64,000 nt of DNA from Polyangiaceae bacterium (GCA_019637265.1 JAHBVY010000001.1:1302001-1366000); one strand, 5' to 3'. Shown: positions 1-9,529, numbered from the stretch's first letter. Translations and numbers: made by a program. Notes: generated from the letters alone by a model not told the origin.

Positions 1-791
1 AGCAGGAGCGCCGTCACCGCGAGGTTCCGCACCGGGCGCACGCTGGGCGCGGGGCGCGCCGCATTGAGCGCCTCAACGCTCGCCTCACTCCGCCGCGCCA
101 AGGAGAACCGCAGCGCATCGACGCTGAAGCGGCGCTGAAGCGGCAAGAACAGGCTCCACACCGTGATCAGGATCAGGACGATGTAGCCGCCGTTCTCCAG
201 GATGATGTTCCGATTCGTGATGCTGACCAACAGCATGGCTGACAGCGCGTGCATCAGCCGCGTGCGGTAACCGACGGTGAAGCAGAGGTACACCGCGAGG
301 TGCAGCCAGAACAGGAGCTCCACCTCCCAGGGCTTGCTGAACGCGAGATACAGCGACCACTGGTGGCTGCTCAGCGGCTGGAACAGGGCGTAGTGGTTGG
401 TCAGCCAGCCTTCGTTGGTGAAGTGGTCCAACAGGTCAGGGTAGCGGCGGAGCAGGTCCACCGAGAGCAGCACCCCGAGCAAGATGCGGAACAGCCCCAT
501 CGAGCGCGGATCGACCTCGCCATACACCGCGAGCACCCGCGAGAAGGCGCGCCGCGCGAGCGAGGGCCGCGCGGCTGCTGGTTTCACGCCTGTGTTGCTC
601 GGCAGTGCGTTATCCGTCAGTTGAGCTGATTCCTGGGCGCCCGGCGCGCCCTCGGGCGCCTCCACGGGGGCACCCGTCAGCTCAGCTGACTCGAGCGCGC
701 CTGCCTCGAGCGCAGCTGGCGCAGCGCCGTCGGGCGGCCCGACGCCGTCCGTCGGCTCAGCTGACTCATCCGGCCCCTTCACTGGCCTCAC
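1..791 (-). CDS. HTTM-domain membrane protein, C-terminus cut by the window edge
   Basis: The frame is open from a GTG at 791 to the left edge (263 codons). An acidic, disordered N-terminus of about 80 residues carries three SAxLT-like repeats (DNA with TCAGCTGA palindromes). A polytopic region follows whose segments (MGLFRILLGVLL, CFTVGYRTRL, ENGGYIVLILITVW) match the downstream-oriented neighbour at 788-3085, so this is a paralog of its HTTM part. HTTM is the membrane domain shared with vitamin K-dependent gamma-carboxylases; what the bacterial stand-alone forms do is mostly unknown. The GTG overlaps the TGA of the upstream gene (GTGA), which suggests translational coupling. I see no clear ribosome binding site, in keeping with coupling. 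Whether this copy also carries a DCC domain lies outside the window. Confidence 0.8.
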   Translation of the reverse strand, partial: MRPVKGPDESAEPTDGVGPPDGAAPAALEAGALESAELTGAPVEAPEGAPGAQESAQLTDNALPSNTGVKPAAARPSLARRAFSRVLAVYGEVDPRSMGLFRILLGVLLSVDLLRRYPDLLDHFTNEGWLTNHYALFQPLSSHQWSLYLAFSKPWEVELLFWLHLAVYLCFTVGYRTRLMHALSAMLLVSITNRNIILENGGYIVLILITVWSLFLPLQRRFSVDALRFSLARRSEASVEALNAARPAPSVRPVRNLAVTALL

Positions 792-3085
792 CGCGCTGGC
801 GCCATGAGCCAAGGCGTCGCCAGGCTGTCCCTGACCACGCCGTGAGAGCTGACCTTCTTGGGGCTGAGCGGCTTGCTCTCCGTCTCCCCGGGCGGCGGCG
901 AGCGATCTTCGATCCACCAGATGTCGAACGCCAGGAGCCGATCGTTCGGGTTCCCGGTGCGCTCGTGGTACCGCTGGAGGTACTCGACGAAGTGCTTGCG
1001 GTTGTGGGCGTGCCCCGGGAAGCGGATCTTGTTCTGGTAGTCGCACCAGAACTGGCCGTGGCCCCAGCCGGTCTTGGTGTTGGGGTCGAAGTCAGGCTCG
1101 CGACCGGTCAGCGGATCGATCTTACGGCCATCCACGGTGCGCGCGTCGACCACGATGGTGCCGTCGTCATACGGCGGCTCCGGGGCGAACATGCGCCACC
1201 CCTGATAGAGCCGCGGGTAGTCCACGATCGTCTCCACCCACACCGGCCGCTTCAACTTCACGAGCCGCCGCGAGAACTCATTGTCCACCAGCACCTGGCT
1301 GCCGAGCAGCACGATCAGCCCGAGCGCGAAGAGCTCCCGCACGCCGCCGAGCACGCGATCGAGCCCACGCCGGAGCGGCACCTCCGGGGGAGGCGGAGCG
1401 ACGACCTGCGCGGGCGCCCGCACCCCGCAGGCGCCGAGCCCCACCGCCACCGAGACGTCCAACCGCCGCGCGGCGAACTTGCGATACAGCACGCCGCCCA
1501 AGCTCGACAGCCCCGGGACCCGTAGCCACCACCCCAGCAAGATGCCGAACGGCAGCGCCTTCAGCACCTCGTAGATGGCGCGCTCGTGCGTGGCGAAGCT
1601 ACCGTCAGGTCGCACGACCACCACGGTCTCAGCGACCAGCTCGGGGGAGACGCCCTCGGGCAGCGCCTCGGTGTCCGAGTTCTCCTGAAACGTCAGGACC
1701 CCGAACACATCCAAGCGCTTCAGCACCCGGCAGGTGAGGAGGCACACGCCGCAGTCCGCGTCGTAGATCACCACACGGCGCCGCGTGGCGCGGCCGAAAT
1801 GGCGCGACACCGCCTGCCAATCTGCCGCCCCCAGCATGAGGATGAAGAAGATCACCATCACGTAGGAGAACGGCCCCAGGCGGCTGAACAGCGCGATGCT
1901 CCCGTGGAGCCCGAACGCCAGGAGGAACGCCAGACGCCGGAGCCACTTCTGCCCAAAGGGGATGAGCAGCAGCACCGCGAGCAGGCCCTCCACCACCAAG
2001 GTGCCGTAGGTCATGCCCTGGAGCACCCCGAACGGCACGTGCTCCCGCACCCACACCCCCACGCCCGTGATGATGCGATCTTGATAGAGGAACCAGTGGA
2101 TGGCCGAGCCGTCCATCCAACCCTTGCCGTGCTTGTGCACGGTGTTGAAGAAGTAGATGACGCTCCACTGCAGCGCCAAGCCGAAGATCGCCAGTCGGTA
2201 CACCGGCAGGTCGACTGCCTTGCTGTCGCTGCGGTCGTTCAGCTCCTGCGCGCTCCGCTCTTGCCTCAGGGCGAGCGAGCGCCGCACGGCGTCGATGGAG
2301 AGCCTGCTCCCGAGCGGGAGCAGCAGCGTCCACACCGTGAGCAGGTTCACCACCACGGTGCCGCCGTTCTCCACGAACAGGTTCCGTGAGTTGAGGCTCG
2401 TGATGCAGATGGCCGACAGGACGTGGAACAGCTTCGTGCGGTAGCCGAGCGTGAAGCACGCGAACACCACGAGGGTGAGCGCGAAGGCGACGCTCACCTC
2501 ACCGTAGGTGCTGAACGCGTGGTAGATGGAGAACACGTTCCGCCCGAGCGGCGCGAACAAGGAGTAGTGGTTCGGCAGCAGCCCCTGGTTCGTGTAGAAC
2601 GCGTCGGCGTAGACCCAGCGGCGGATCACCTCCACGCAGAGCAGCACGCCGAGCACGACGCGAAACACCCCGAGCCAACGCGGGTCGGCCTTCAGGTAGC
2701 GCTCGCTGAACCAGCCCGCGCGCTTGACTGACTCCGCTGGTTGCTTCGAGTCGGCTGGGCGCTTCGGATCGGCTGAACGCTTCGAGTCGGCTGCACGCTT
2801 CGAGTCCGCCCTTTCGTCAGTGTCGCTCACCGGCGCGCCTTCCGCATCACTCGCTGCGCTTTCAGCGACGCCTTCCGCATCACTCGCTGCGCTTTCAGAG
2901 TCAGCGTCACTCGACGCGCTTTCAGCGCCGGCACCTCCAGCGTCACTCGCTGCGTCGGCGTCACTCGACGCGCCTTCAGCGCCAGCACCCTCAGCGTCGC
3001 TCGCTGCGTCGGTGTCGCTCGCTGCCGAGGATGGATCTTCGGGCTCAGTGGGCTTGTTGGAGGAGCCTTCAGCAGGGGATGTCAT
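788..3085 (-). CDS. HTTM membrane protein fused to a DCC-type thiol-disulfide oxidoreductase domain
   Basis: 765 residues. Residues 1-125 are low complexity: A/S/D/E/G repeats, then DSKR/DPKR repeats. Residues about 137-425 form an HTTM-like region with several hydrophobic helices and the pattern FRVVLGVLLCVEVIRR, GYRTK, VENGG. A DCC (DUF393) domain follows with the motif YDADCGVC at 441-448; the CxxC pair is the expected redox site. The C-terminus has another hydrophobic segment (LFALGLIVLLGSQVL) and a YQGWRMFAPEPP stretch. The role is inferred: a membrane-bound redox or modifying enzyme. HTTM and DCC are known to co-occur, and covalent fusion supports a joint reaction. First gene of a two-gene operon with the partial HTTM paralog (GTGA overlap). 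Confidence 0.82.
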   Translation of the reverse strand: MTSPAEGSSNKPTEPEDPSSAASDTDAASDAEGAGAEGASSDADAASDAGGAGAESASSDADSESAASDAEGVAESAASDAEGAPVSDTDERADSKRAADSKRSADPKRPADSKQPAESVKRAGWFSERYLKADPRWLGVFRVVLGVLLCVEVIRRWVYADAFYTNQGLLPNHYSLFAPLGRNVFSIYHAFSTYGEVSVAFALTLVVFACFTLGYRTKLFHVLSAICITSLNSRNLFVENGGTVVVNLLTVWTLLLPLGSRLSIDAVRRSLALRQERSAQELNDRSDSKAVDLPVYRLAIFGLALQWSVIYFFNTVHKHGKGWMDGSAIHWFLYQDRIITGVGVWVREHVPFGVLQGMTYGTLVVEGLLAVLLLIPFGQKWLRRLAFLLAFGLHGSIALFSRLGPFSYVMVIFFILMLGAADWQAVSRHFGRATRRRVVIYDADCGVCLLTCRVLKRLDVFGVLTFQENSDTEALPEGVSPELVAETVVVVRPDGSFATHERAIYEVLKALPFGILLGWWLRVPGLSSLGGVLYRKFAARRLDVSVAVGLGACGVRAPAQVVAPPPPEVPLRRGLDRVLGGVRELFALGLIVLLGSQVLVDNEFSRRLVKLKRPVWVETIVDYPRLYQGWRMFAPEPPYDDGTIVVDARTVDGRKIDPLTGREPDFDPNTKTGWGHGQFWCDYQNKIRFPGHAHNRKHFVEYLQRYHERTGNPNDRLLAFDIWWIEDRSPPPGETESKPLSPKKVSSHGVVRDSLATPWLMAPAR

Positions 3086-3604
3086 GGTCGAGCCTTCAGC
3101 GGTGTGCCACGATGTGTCACGGCGACCGGCGGCCGCGACGCATTCGCGGCTCCGCCAAGCCTCGCGCAGCGCGCGCGCCGTTCACACACCGCTCACACCC
3201 CCGCTCATACACTCTGTATGCCAGCTCGCGCCAGGGAGCGGCCGTCAGCACCCGAGCACCTGGCTAGCCCTGGTCGAGATGACGAGGGTTTTGGGTTTGG
3301 GGTTTGGCAGCGCGCCGAGCGGCGTTCGGCAAACCGCCGTTACGGAAGCGCTTCACTAAGCCGGGCCAGGCTACCCCGCGGGTTTCCGCGCGTCATTGCT
3401 GCGCAGCCCATGCCGCCCGCTGCGGGCAAACCCCGCGAGAAACGCAAGCCTTGCGCGATCGAGCCCCCGCGCCCGCTGGCTCATGCGCTGTCCAGGCTTC
3501 ACCCGCGCGGGACAAGCTGTAGTAAGCTCGGTGCCCGACGGGCGCTCTGCCCGCGCATGACCCCGCTGGGGACGCGGGAGAACCTCAAGCTCCTCCGCAA
3601 TACG
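3086..3604. other. Divergent intergenic region of 519 bp
   Basis: It separates the HTTM operon (leftward) from the zinc-ribbon/GYF gene (rightward) and must hold both promoters. An in-frame rightward extension exists from 3104, but it reads as Arg/Pro/Ala-rich noise, and the zinc ribbon starts exactly at the ATG at 3605. Apart from the G/T-rich element at 3286-3310, I recognise nothing else. Confidence 0.6.
3286..3310 (+). repeat. G/T-rich intergenic element, form A
   Basis: Three runs of three or more G, separated by T runs, end in GGGGTTTGGCAG. This is one of seven form A sites (reverse complement TGCCAAACCCC). It is the most G-rich copy and could in principle form a G-quadruplex. It sits about 300 bp upstream of the zinc-ribbon/GYF start. 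Confidence 0.6.
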
Positions 3605-5839
3605 ATGAACGTCGCCTGCCCGAAGTGCTCCGCCAAGTACGCGCTCCCCGACGCCAAGGTGCAGGGGCGGAAGGTGCGCATCACCTGCAAGCGCTGCGGC
3701 GCGCCCATCATCGCCGACGGCCGGCACCTAGGGGCTCCGCTCGGCTCGGCCGCAGCCGACGCGGGCTCCGCGAAGGCCAGCACCAAGCCACCTCCCGCGA
3801 GCCCCGCCGCGGCGACCACAGCAACGCCCGCGGTCACCGCGAAGCCCGCAGTCGCCACCCGGCCCACGACTTCAGCGCGCCCGGTCACCACGACGCCCGC
3901 CACCGGGGCACCTGCCGCCGCGAAGCCCGCCGCTCCAGCGCCCGCCGCCACCGCGAAACCCGCGGTCACCACCAAGCCAACGCCCGCGACCTCCACCACC
4001 ACCTCATCGGCCAGCGCCACCCGTGCTCCCGCGCCGCTCGACGCGAGCGCCGCGCCGCCAGGGACCGGCGGCGTGGTAAGCGACGTCCGCGCGGGGCTCG
4101 TGGGTCAAGCCAGCGCCAAGCTCGGCGCCAGCGGGCTTGCTCGGGGTGCTCAGGCGGCAGGCGCGCAGAGGTCACCGATCGCGAGCCCAGGCCTCAAGAC
4201 AGGCCTCAGCCCCAAGCCGCCCGTGGTCACCGGTCCAGCGGCGTCGAAGGGCCTCGGTGCTGGCCTGGGCTCCAAGCCCGTCGCCGCGCCCGCGGGAGCG
4301 AGCTTCAAGAGCGCGGGCCTCAGCCCCAAGCCGCCAGCGGCGGCGCCCGGCGCGCCGCCGCGCGCTCCCCTCGCGGGCGGCGCGCCCGCGCTCAGCAAGA
4401 CCCCCACGCCCACCACCGCGGTCCGCGCGGCGATTCAGCGCCCGGGTAATAAGTCCACCTTACTCGGTGGCCTGACCGCGCCTCAGGCAGCGCTCCCCCA
4501 CGGGGCCGCGCCGAAGATCACGCCCCAAGCGGCCGCGCCCAAGGCCGCCACCACACCGACGCCCGCCGAAGCGCCGTCACCCGCGGCGCCCGCAGCGGCA
4601 GCCGGGCTGACGGCCAAGCCGCGACCCATCCAGCGGACCTTGCTGGGGACGGGCGCGCTCGGCGGCCCCGAGGTGGCCAAGCCCCTCCAAACGCAGACCC
4701 TGCTCGGCGGCCTCAGCCCCGCCCTCGGCGCGGCGCCGGCGCCCGAGAGCCCTGCGGCGAAGCCACCCGGCGCGGGCCAGCCTGGGGCGCCCGCCATCGC
4801 ACCGAGCCGGCCCTGGACGGTGGCGGTCACTGACGAAGACCACTACGAGATGAACACCACCGAGGTGGTGCAAGCGTTTCATCAAGGAAACATCTCGGAC
4901 GAGACCTTCATCTGGAAGGAGGGCATGGACGACTGGCTCACGCCCTTCGAAATCCCAGAGATCGCGGCGGAGCTGCGGCGCCGCGGGCTGCGCCCGAGCG
5001 GCGGCGCGGCCCCGCACGAAGCGCCCAAGCCCGGGGCGAGCTTCGAGGACGCGACCGAGGTGCGCCCCTCACCCTTCGGCGAGGCCTCGCTCGGTGCCCC
5101 CTCACCGCAGCCCCCCGCCGCGGCCACAGCCCCGCCCGCGCAGCCCACCCCCGCGGAGCCCGTCACCCGCGGCGTGTGGCAGGAGCCAGGGGACTGGAAG
5201 CGCGGTGAGCCGCAGCCCGACGACGTGACCTTCGACGACGTGACCGTCGCCATGGCGGCGCCGCAGAGCAAGAAGCTGCTCGAGGACGCGGCCCGGCTCT
5301 CGCTCGTCAGCGCCCACTCGGAGCCCGACCCAGCGGCGTCGAATGCTCCCACGGTGCCACCCCCTCCGCCCGAGGAGATCCCAGTCTCGATCGAGCCCGA
5401 GCCACCCTCGAGCGAGCTCGAGCCCGACGCCAGCCTCGCGTCGCCGAAGGCCGTCACCAAGACCACCATGCTCGGGATCGCGCCACCCCCACCCCCGCGA
5501 CGTGAGCCGAGCCTCTCGACCCCCGACGTGGACCCCGCGGAGCTGGCCGCGAGCGCCCCACCAGCGCCCGCCTTCACCCCCACGCCGCCGCCACCCCAAG
5601 CGGTGTTCGTCAGCTCACCTGACGCGCCGCTGACGCAGGCCCCCCTGACCAGCGATCCGCTGCTCACCCCACCAGTGAGCATACCTGACGAAGAGCCGGC
5701 TCCCAAGGGCGGCCGCCTCGGCCTGTGGCTGCTGGTGATCTTGGTGCTGCTGCTCGCCGCTGGGGCGGGCGCTGCTTACGCGGCGAAGCTCGGCCCCTTC
5801 GCCGCCGCGGCGAGCCCGCCCGGCTGGCTCGAGCGCTGA
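3605..5839 (+). CDS. Zinc-ribbon / GYF_2 / transmembrane protein (GltJ-like layout)
   Basis: 744 residues from the ATG at 3605. N-terminal MJ0042-type zinc ribbon with CPKC and CKRC (residues 4-35), then about 360 residues of Pro/Ala/Thr linker, a GYF_2 domain at about 400-460 (FIWKEGMDDW), a second Pro-rich linker, and one transmembrane helix (LWLLVILVLLLAAGAGAAY) close to the C-terminus. The layout resembles cytoplasmic parts of GltJ/AgmX of the myxobacterial Agl-Glt gliding machine, but no TonB-like periplasmic part follows the helix, so a motility role is only a suggestion. A short motif T(L/M)LG recurs four times (near residues 285, 345, 365 and 621) and GLSPKPP twice, which look like binding motifs in a disordered chain. 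It converges on the L,D-transpeptidase gene. Confidence 0.8.
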   Translation: MNVACPKCSAKYALPDAKVQGRKVRITCKRCGAPIIADGRHLGAPLGSAAADAGSAKASTKPPPASPAAATTATPAVTAKPAVATRPTTSARPVTTTPATGAPAAAKPAAPAPAATAKPAVTTKPTPATSTTTSSASATRAPAPLDASAAPPGTGGVVSDVRAGLVGQASAKLGASGLARGAQAAGAQRSPIASPGLKTGLSPKPPVVTGPAASKGLGAGLGSKPVAAPAGASFKSAGLSPKPPAAAPGAPPRAPLAGGAPALSKTPTPTTAVRAAIQRPGNKSTLLGGLTAPQAALPHGAAPKITPQAAAPKAATTPTPAEAPSPAAPAAAAGLTAKPRPIQRTLLGTGALGGPEVAKPLQTQTLLGGLSPALGAAPAPESPAAKPPGAGQPGAPAIAPSRPWTVAVTDEDHYEMNTTEVVQAFHQGNISDETFIWKEGMDDWLTPFEIPEIAAELRRRGLRPSGGAAPHEAPKPGASFEDATEVRPSPFGEASLGAPSPQPPAAATAPPAQPTPAEPVTRGVWQEPGDWKRGEPQPDDVTFDDVTVAMAAPQSKKLLEDAARLSLVSAHSEPDPAASNAPTVPPPPPEEIPVSIEPEPPSSELEPDASLASPKAVTKTTMLGIAPPPPPRREPSLSTPDVDPAELAASAPPAPAFTPTPPPPQAVFVSSPDAPLTQAPLTSDPLLTPPVSIPDEEPAPKGGRLGLWLLVILVLLLAAGAGAAYAAKLGPFAAAASPPGWLER

Positions 5840-5840
5840 G

Positions 5841-5856
5841 GCGCGCGGGGGCGCGC
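5841..5856. terminator. GC hairpin between convergent genes
   Basis: GCGCGC-GGGG-GCGCGC forms a six-base-pair stem with a four-base loop in the 22-bp gap between two convergent stop codons. There is no T-run on either strand, so any terminator function is inferred from position. Confidence 0.4.
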
Positions 5857-5861
5857 AGCCA

Positions 5862-7499
5862 CTACGGGTGGATGTGGATGCGCGTGCCGTCCTCGACCTG
5901 CTCGCCGGTGTAGGCGGCGTGCCAGTGCTCGGGCACGTGCGGGCTCGCCCACTGGAACACGATGCGCGCGTCCACCGGGGCCAGGTTGATGCAACCGTGG
6001 GAGCGAGCGCGCCCGAAGTCGTCGTGCCAGTAGGCGCCGTGGATGGCGTAGCCGCCCTTGAAGTACATCACCCAGGGGACGTCGCGGAGCTCGAACTCGT
6101 GATCGGCCTCCTGCGAGTCCATCGTGGTGGTCACGTGCTTCTGGTACACCTCGAAGGTGCCGCGGGGGGTGCTGAGCGTCTTGGTGGGGTCCCCCATGCC
6201 ATCACGCCCGGTGGACACCAGCGTGGCGTACACGGGGCGATCACCCTCCCATAGTACGAGGGTCTGACTGACGATGCCGATGTCGATCCAGCGGGTGTCG
6301 CGGCGCGCGAAGCTCGGCAAGGTGCGCGGCTTCACCGCCGTCTTGAGATCTTCACTGCGGAGCCAGCGGCCGCTCCGCGACTCCACCATCCGCACGCCTT
6401 GGATGTTCTGCACCTTGCCGGTGAGCGGGATGAACTCGCGCCAACCCAGGCGCTCACCGCGCGTCAGCTTACCGCCCTTGAGGTCCCACCAGGTGGCGCC
6501 CGCCTTGCGCGCGAAGGCGACCGGCAGGCCCACCTTGGAGATGTCGTAGCCGTGGAACGGTGAGCCGCTGTCCGCCTTGAGCTTGTCCGCGGGGATGAGC
6601 CGGGCGTCGGTCGTGATCGCGAAGCGACGGCTGTCAGCGCCCTCACCCGCCACGAAGGTGCCGATCAGCGCGACGCCGGCGTGGCGCTTGATGCGGTCGG
6701 CGATGATGGCGTACTCGGGCGCCTTGAAGTGGGAGATGTTCGGGATCTTCCGCTCGCCGTTCTCGAGCCACCACGGCACCTCGTCGTGGCCATCCCCGCC
6801 GTAGCGCACGCTCATGTCCATCGGGATCACGTGGTCAGGGATCCCGCCGATCGCGTGGCCGCGCTCATCCAAGGGCACGTCATTGGCGCCCACGTCGAGG
6901 GCGTCCCACTTCGCCTGCATCCGGCTGTAGCTGCGCAGGTGGCGCTCCAGGTTCATCTCGTACTCGAGCTGCTGTGCCTTGGTGGGGACGCGCAGGTAGT
7001 TCGGCGCGATGGCGCGCACGAACGCATACTTGTAGGGCATCGGCATGCTCTGATTCGGCTCCACGCGGAGCGAGCGCACGATGGGGTGCTCGAGGTCCGT
7101 CGTGGCGTCCTTGTCGGCGCACATGAAGCCGACCGGGCGGATCGCATACCAGCCTCCCTTACAGTCACGCTGACTGACCGGCTCCTTCGAGCGCGGCACC
7201 CGCGCGCCGGCGCGCAAGTAGCCCATGGGCTGCGCACCGCGGGTGGGCTTGGGATAAATGGGCGAGCGCATCGAGAGCGCCGCGAGCAGCGGGCCGTCGG
7301 CGGGCGGCACCGGGATGTGCGACCAGTCCTCCTCCGGGGTGGCCTCCTCCCCCGCGGCGGGCGAGTCCTCGCCCTCGGCGGTGACGCGGCTGAGGCTCGG
7401 CTCCTCCCCTCCTCCGAAGAAGTCAGGCCCACTGCAGCCCAGGAGCCCCAGGGTCGAGGCGAGCAAAGAGAGCCCGATGAAGGTTCCGGCGCGGCGCAT
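5862..7499 (-). CDS. L,D-transpeptidase (YkuD) lipoprotein
   Basis: About 545 residues from the ATG at 7499, chosen because a lipoprotein signal (MRRAGTFIGLSLL...LLGC) begins there; an upstream start at 7535 would bury it. The C-terminal third carries the YkuD active site: AIHGAYWHDDFG followed by RSHGCINLAP, with catalytic Cys, His and the SHGC signature. L,D-transpeptidases make 3-3 peptidoglycan cross-links or attach proteins to the wall; a lipidated periplasmic form fits either. The region of about 350 residues between the lipobox and YkuD is unusually long, with no domain I recognise. It stands alone, convergent with the zinc-ribbon/GYF gene. Confidence 0.88.
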   Translation of the reverse strand: MRRAGTFIGLSLLASTLGLLGCSGPDFFGGGEEPSLSRVTAEGEDSPAAGEEATPEEDWSHIPVPPADGPLLAALSMRSPIYPKPTRGAQPMGYLRAGARVPRSKEPVSQRDCKGGWYAIRPVGFMCADKDATTDLEHPIVRSLRVEPNQSMPMPYKYAFVRAIAPNYLRVPTKAQQLEYEMNLERHLRSYSRMQAKWDALDVGANDVPLDERGHAIGGIPDHVIPMDMSVRYGGDGHDEVPWWLENGERKIPNISHFKAPEYAIIADRIKRHAGVALIGTFVAGEGADSRRFAITTDARLIPADKLKADSGSPFHGYDISKVGLPVAFARKAGATWWDLKGGKLTRGERLGWREFIPLTGKVQNIQGVRMVESRSGRWLRSEDLKTAVKPRTLPSFARRDTRWIDIGIVSQTLVLWEGDRPVYATLVSTGRDGMGDPTKTLSTPRGTFEVYQKHVTTTMDSQEADHEFELRDVPWVMYFKGGYAIHGAYWHDDFGRARSHGCINLAPVDARIVFQWASPHVPEHWHAAYTGEQVEDGTRIHIHP

Positions 7500-7633
7500 C
7501 GGCCCCAGATGCACAAGTCCCCCCTGGCTGGCCAAGTTCCTGACCCCGCCCGGACCAGGCGAGGGCGCGCTCGCAGCCCGCCCGGCGAGCCTCGCGACGC
7601 GCGGGGGATCCTCGGCTACGGGCGGCCCGAGAC

Positions 7634-9529
7634 CTAGGAGTCCTTACGGGCGCGGCGCTCCCCGTCGCGCGCCCCGTCCGGGATCAGCTGGCGCAGCTGC
7701 CACGCGTGTAGGAACAGGCTCCGCTCGGCGGCGACGAACACGTCCACGCTGCGCGACGCGAGCTGAGACGCGGTCACCAGCACCCCGACGTGGAACACCA
7801 CGAACCCCACCCACACGGTGACGCTCCCCAAGTGGACAGCCCACGGAATCACCAAGAGCCCGCGCTCATCCACCGTGTAGGTCCGCGGGAGCAGGCCCGT
7901 CAGCTGGAGCAGCGCCGGGCCGAGCACCGCCAGCAGGCCGAGCACCAGCACCACCCAGCGCGCGTGCCGCTCGGTCCGCCACACGACTTGGTAAATCAAC
8001 ACGACCATCACGCAGACGGCGGGCACCAAGATGAACGGCCCCAGGAGCACGGAGGTGGCCGCGATGGCGAAGAAGGTGAGCACCAGCCCCACCCAACCTT
8101 GCCAGCGCTCCACACGCCGAAGCTGGCTGAGCAGCACCGTCCAGCCCGTCGCGGCGAGCATCGCCGCCCCCAGCGTCGCCAGCGCCGGCCAGCTCTTCAC
8201 GCCGTCCCACAGCAGGCACGGCAGCGCGAGGAACCACGCCGCGTAGCCGAGCACCGCGTTCTTCGCCGAGTGGCTGCGATCTTGTTTGCGGAGGCGCTCC
8301 ATCTCGGCTCGCACCTCGGGCGGCAGGTGCGGGGGCGGATCGCTCAGGAGGCTGACCAAGGTGACCAGCGCCCCGCGGTGGTTGGGCCTCAGCGCCAGGG
8401 CGGCGCTCACCTCACGCAGCGCTCGTGAGCGCATGGCGCTCGCCGCCTCAGCGTCCCCTGCCAGCGTGCTCTTGGCGAGCGCGAGCTCCGCCTGAGTCGC
8501 GTGCATGTCGGCGAGGTCCCGGCGCTGCTCGTCGCCGCGCGAGCCATCCAAGAAGCGCTCGATGCGCTCGTGCAGCTCGCGCGCCTCGGGGCGCTCGGCG
8601 GGGTTCAGCGCGGTGGCGCCGAGGCAGAGCTCGTCCAATTCCTCAGGGATTTTACGCTCCGGCGCGCGGGCGCTGGGCCTGCCAGCGCTGCCGAGCAAGG
8701 TGGAGCTGAAGATCTCGTCGACGGTGCCCCCGTTGTGCATCGGTTGCAGCGTGATCAGCTCGAACAGGATCGCGCCGAGGGCGTAGATGTCCGCCTTGAC
8801 GTCGACGCTCGCCGCCGCGCGGATCTGCTCGGGCGGCATGTAGCCGGGGCTGCCGAGCACGCTCCCCGCCTTCGTCCCGGGCTCGTCCGTCGCCGGCAGC
8901 ACCACCCGCTCCGCCACCCGCTCCTCCACCGAGGGCAGCTTGGCGAGCCCCCAGTCGAGCACGATGACCTCGCCATAGTCACCCAGCATGACGTTCGCTG
9001 GCTTGAGATCGCGGTGCACCACGCCGCGCGAGTGGGCGTAGGCCACCGCCAGGCACACGCTGCTGAACGCCGTCAGCAGCCGGCGCTGCGAGTAACGCGC
9101 GATCATCTCGGGATCCCCCGCCAGCACCCCCGCGAGGACTTGCTCGAGCGTCAGCCCCTTGACCCGCTTCATCGTGAAGTAGGCGGTGCTCCCCGCGACC
9201 CCGATGTCGTACACCGGCACGATGCTCGGGTGCTCCAGCTGCCCCTGCACCCGCGCCTCACGGAAGAACCGCGCGCGCACCCCCGCTTGGTGGGTGAGCT
9301 CCTCCTGGATCACCTTCACCGCCACCTGACGCCCGATGCGAAGGTCGTGACCTAACCTGACGACCCCCATGCCCCCCTCACCCAGCACGTGCCCCAAGCG
9401 GTAGCGCTCCTCGAAGTCACGGTCGGCGGGCGGCTCGACGCTCGGCTCGATCAGCGCCTGATCTTGGCGCGGGCTCGCCGTCTTCCAGGTGTCGACGTCC
9501 TTGACGACGGTGATCGCGTCGTCGCTCAT
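7634..9529 (-). CDS. Hanks-type serine/threonine kinase with polytopic C-terminus
   Basis: Start set at the ATG at 9529 because AGGAG lies just before it; a GTG at 9568 is the alternative. About 631 residues. The kinase domain shows the glycine loop GEGGMGVV (about 50-57), VAVK lysine at 72, HRDLKPAN at 172-179, DWGLAK in place of DFG at 192, and SPGYMPPEQ in place of APE. DWG is frequent among myxobacterial Pkn kinases, so activity is expected. After the domain comes a helical stretch and then five or six hydrophobic helices from about 420 to 610 (WPALATLGAAML, FFAIAATSVLLGPFIL, VVLVLGLLAVLG). There is no extracellular sensor domain, so signals may be sensed in the membrane. It appears to be a single-gene unit. 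Confidence 0.9.
   Translation of the reverse strand: MSDDAITVVKDVDTWKTASPRQDQALIEPSVEPPADRDFEERYRLGHVLGEGGMGVVRLGHDLRIGRQVAVKVIQEELTHQAGVRARFFREARVQGQLEHPSIVPVYDIGVAGSTAYFTMKRVKGLTLEQVLAGVLAGDPEMIARYSQRRLLTAFSSVCLAVAYAHSRGVVHRDLKPANVMLGDYGEVIVLDWGLAKLPSVEERVAERVVLPATDEPGTKAGSVLGSPGYMPPEQIRAAASVDVKADIYALGAILFELITLQPMHNGGTVDEIFSSTLLGSAGRPSARAPERKIPEELDELCLGATALNPAERPEARELHERIERFLDGSRGDEQRRDLADMHATQAELALAKSTLAGDAEAASAMRSRALREVSAALALRPNHRGALVTLVSLLSDPPPHLPPEVRAEMERLRKQDRSHSAKNAVLGYAAWFLALPCLLWDGVKSWPALATLGAAMLAATGWTVLLSQLRRVERWQGWVGLVLTFFAIAATSVLLGPFILVPAVCVMVVLIYQVVWRTERHARWVVLVLGLLAVLGPALLQLTGLLPRTYTVDERGLLVIPWAVHLGSVTVWVGFVVFHVGVLVTASQLASRSVDVFVAAERSLFLHAWQLRQLIPDGARDGERRARKDS

Noticed and set aside
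3104..3604. In-frame extension of the zinc-ribbon/GYF gene upstream to 3104
   Set aside because: It reads as Arg/Pro/Ala-rich sequence, contains the G/T-rich element, and the zinc ribbon begins right at the ATG at 3605.
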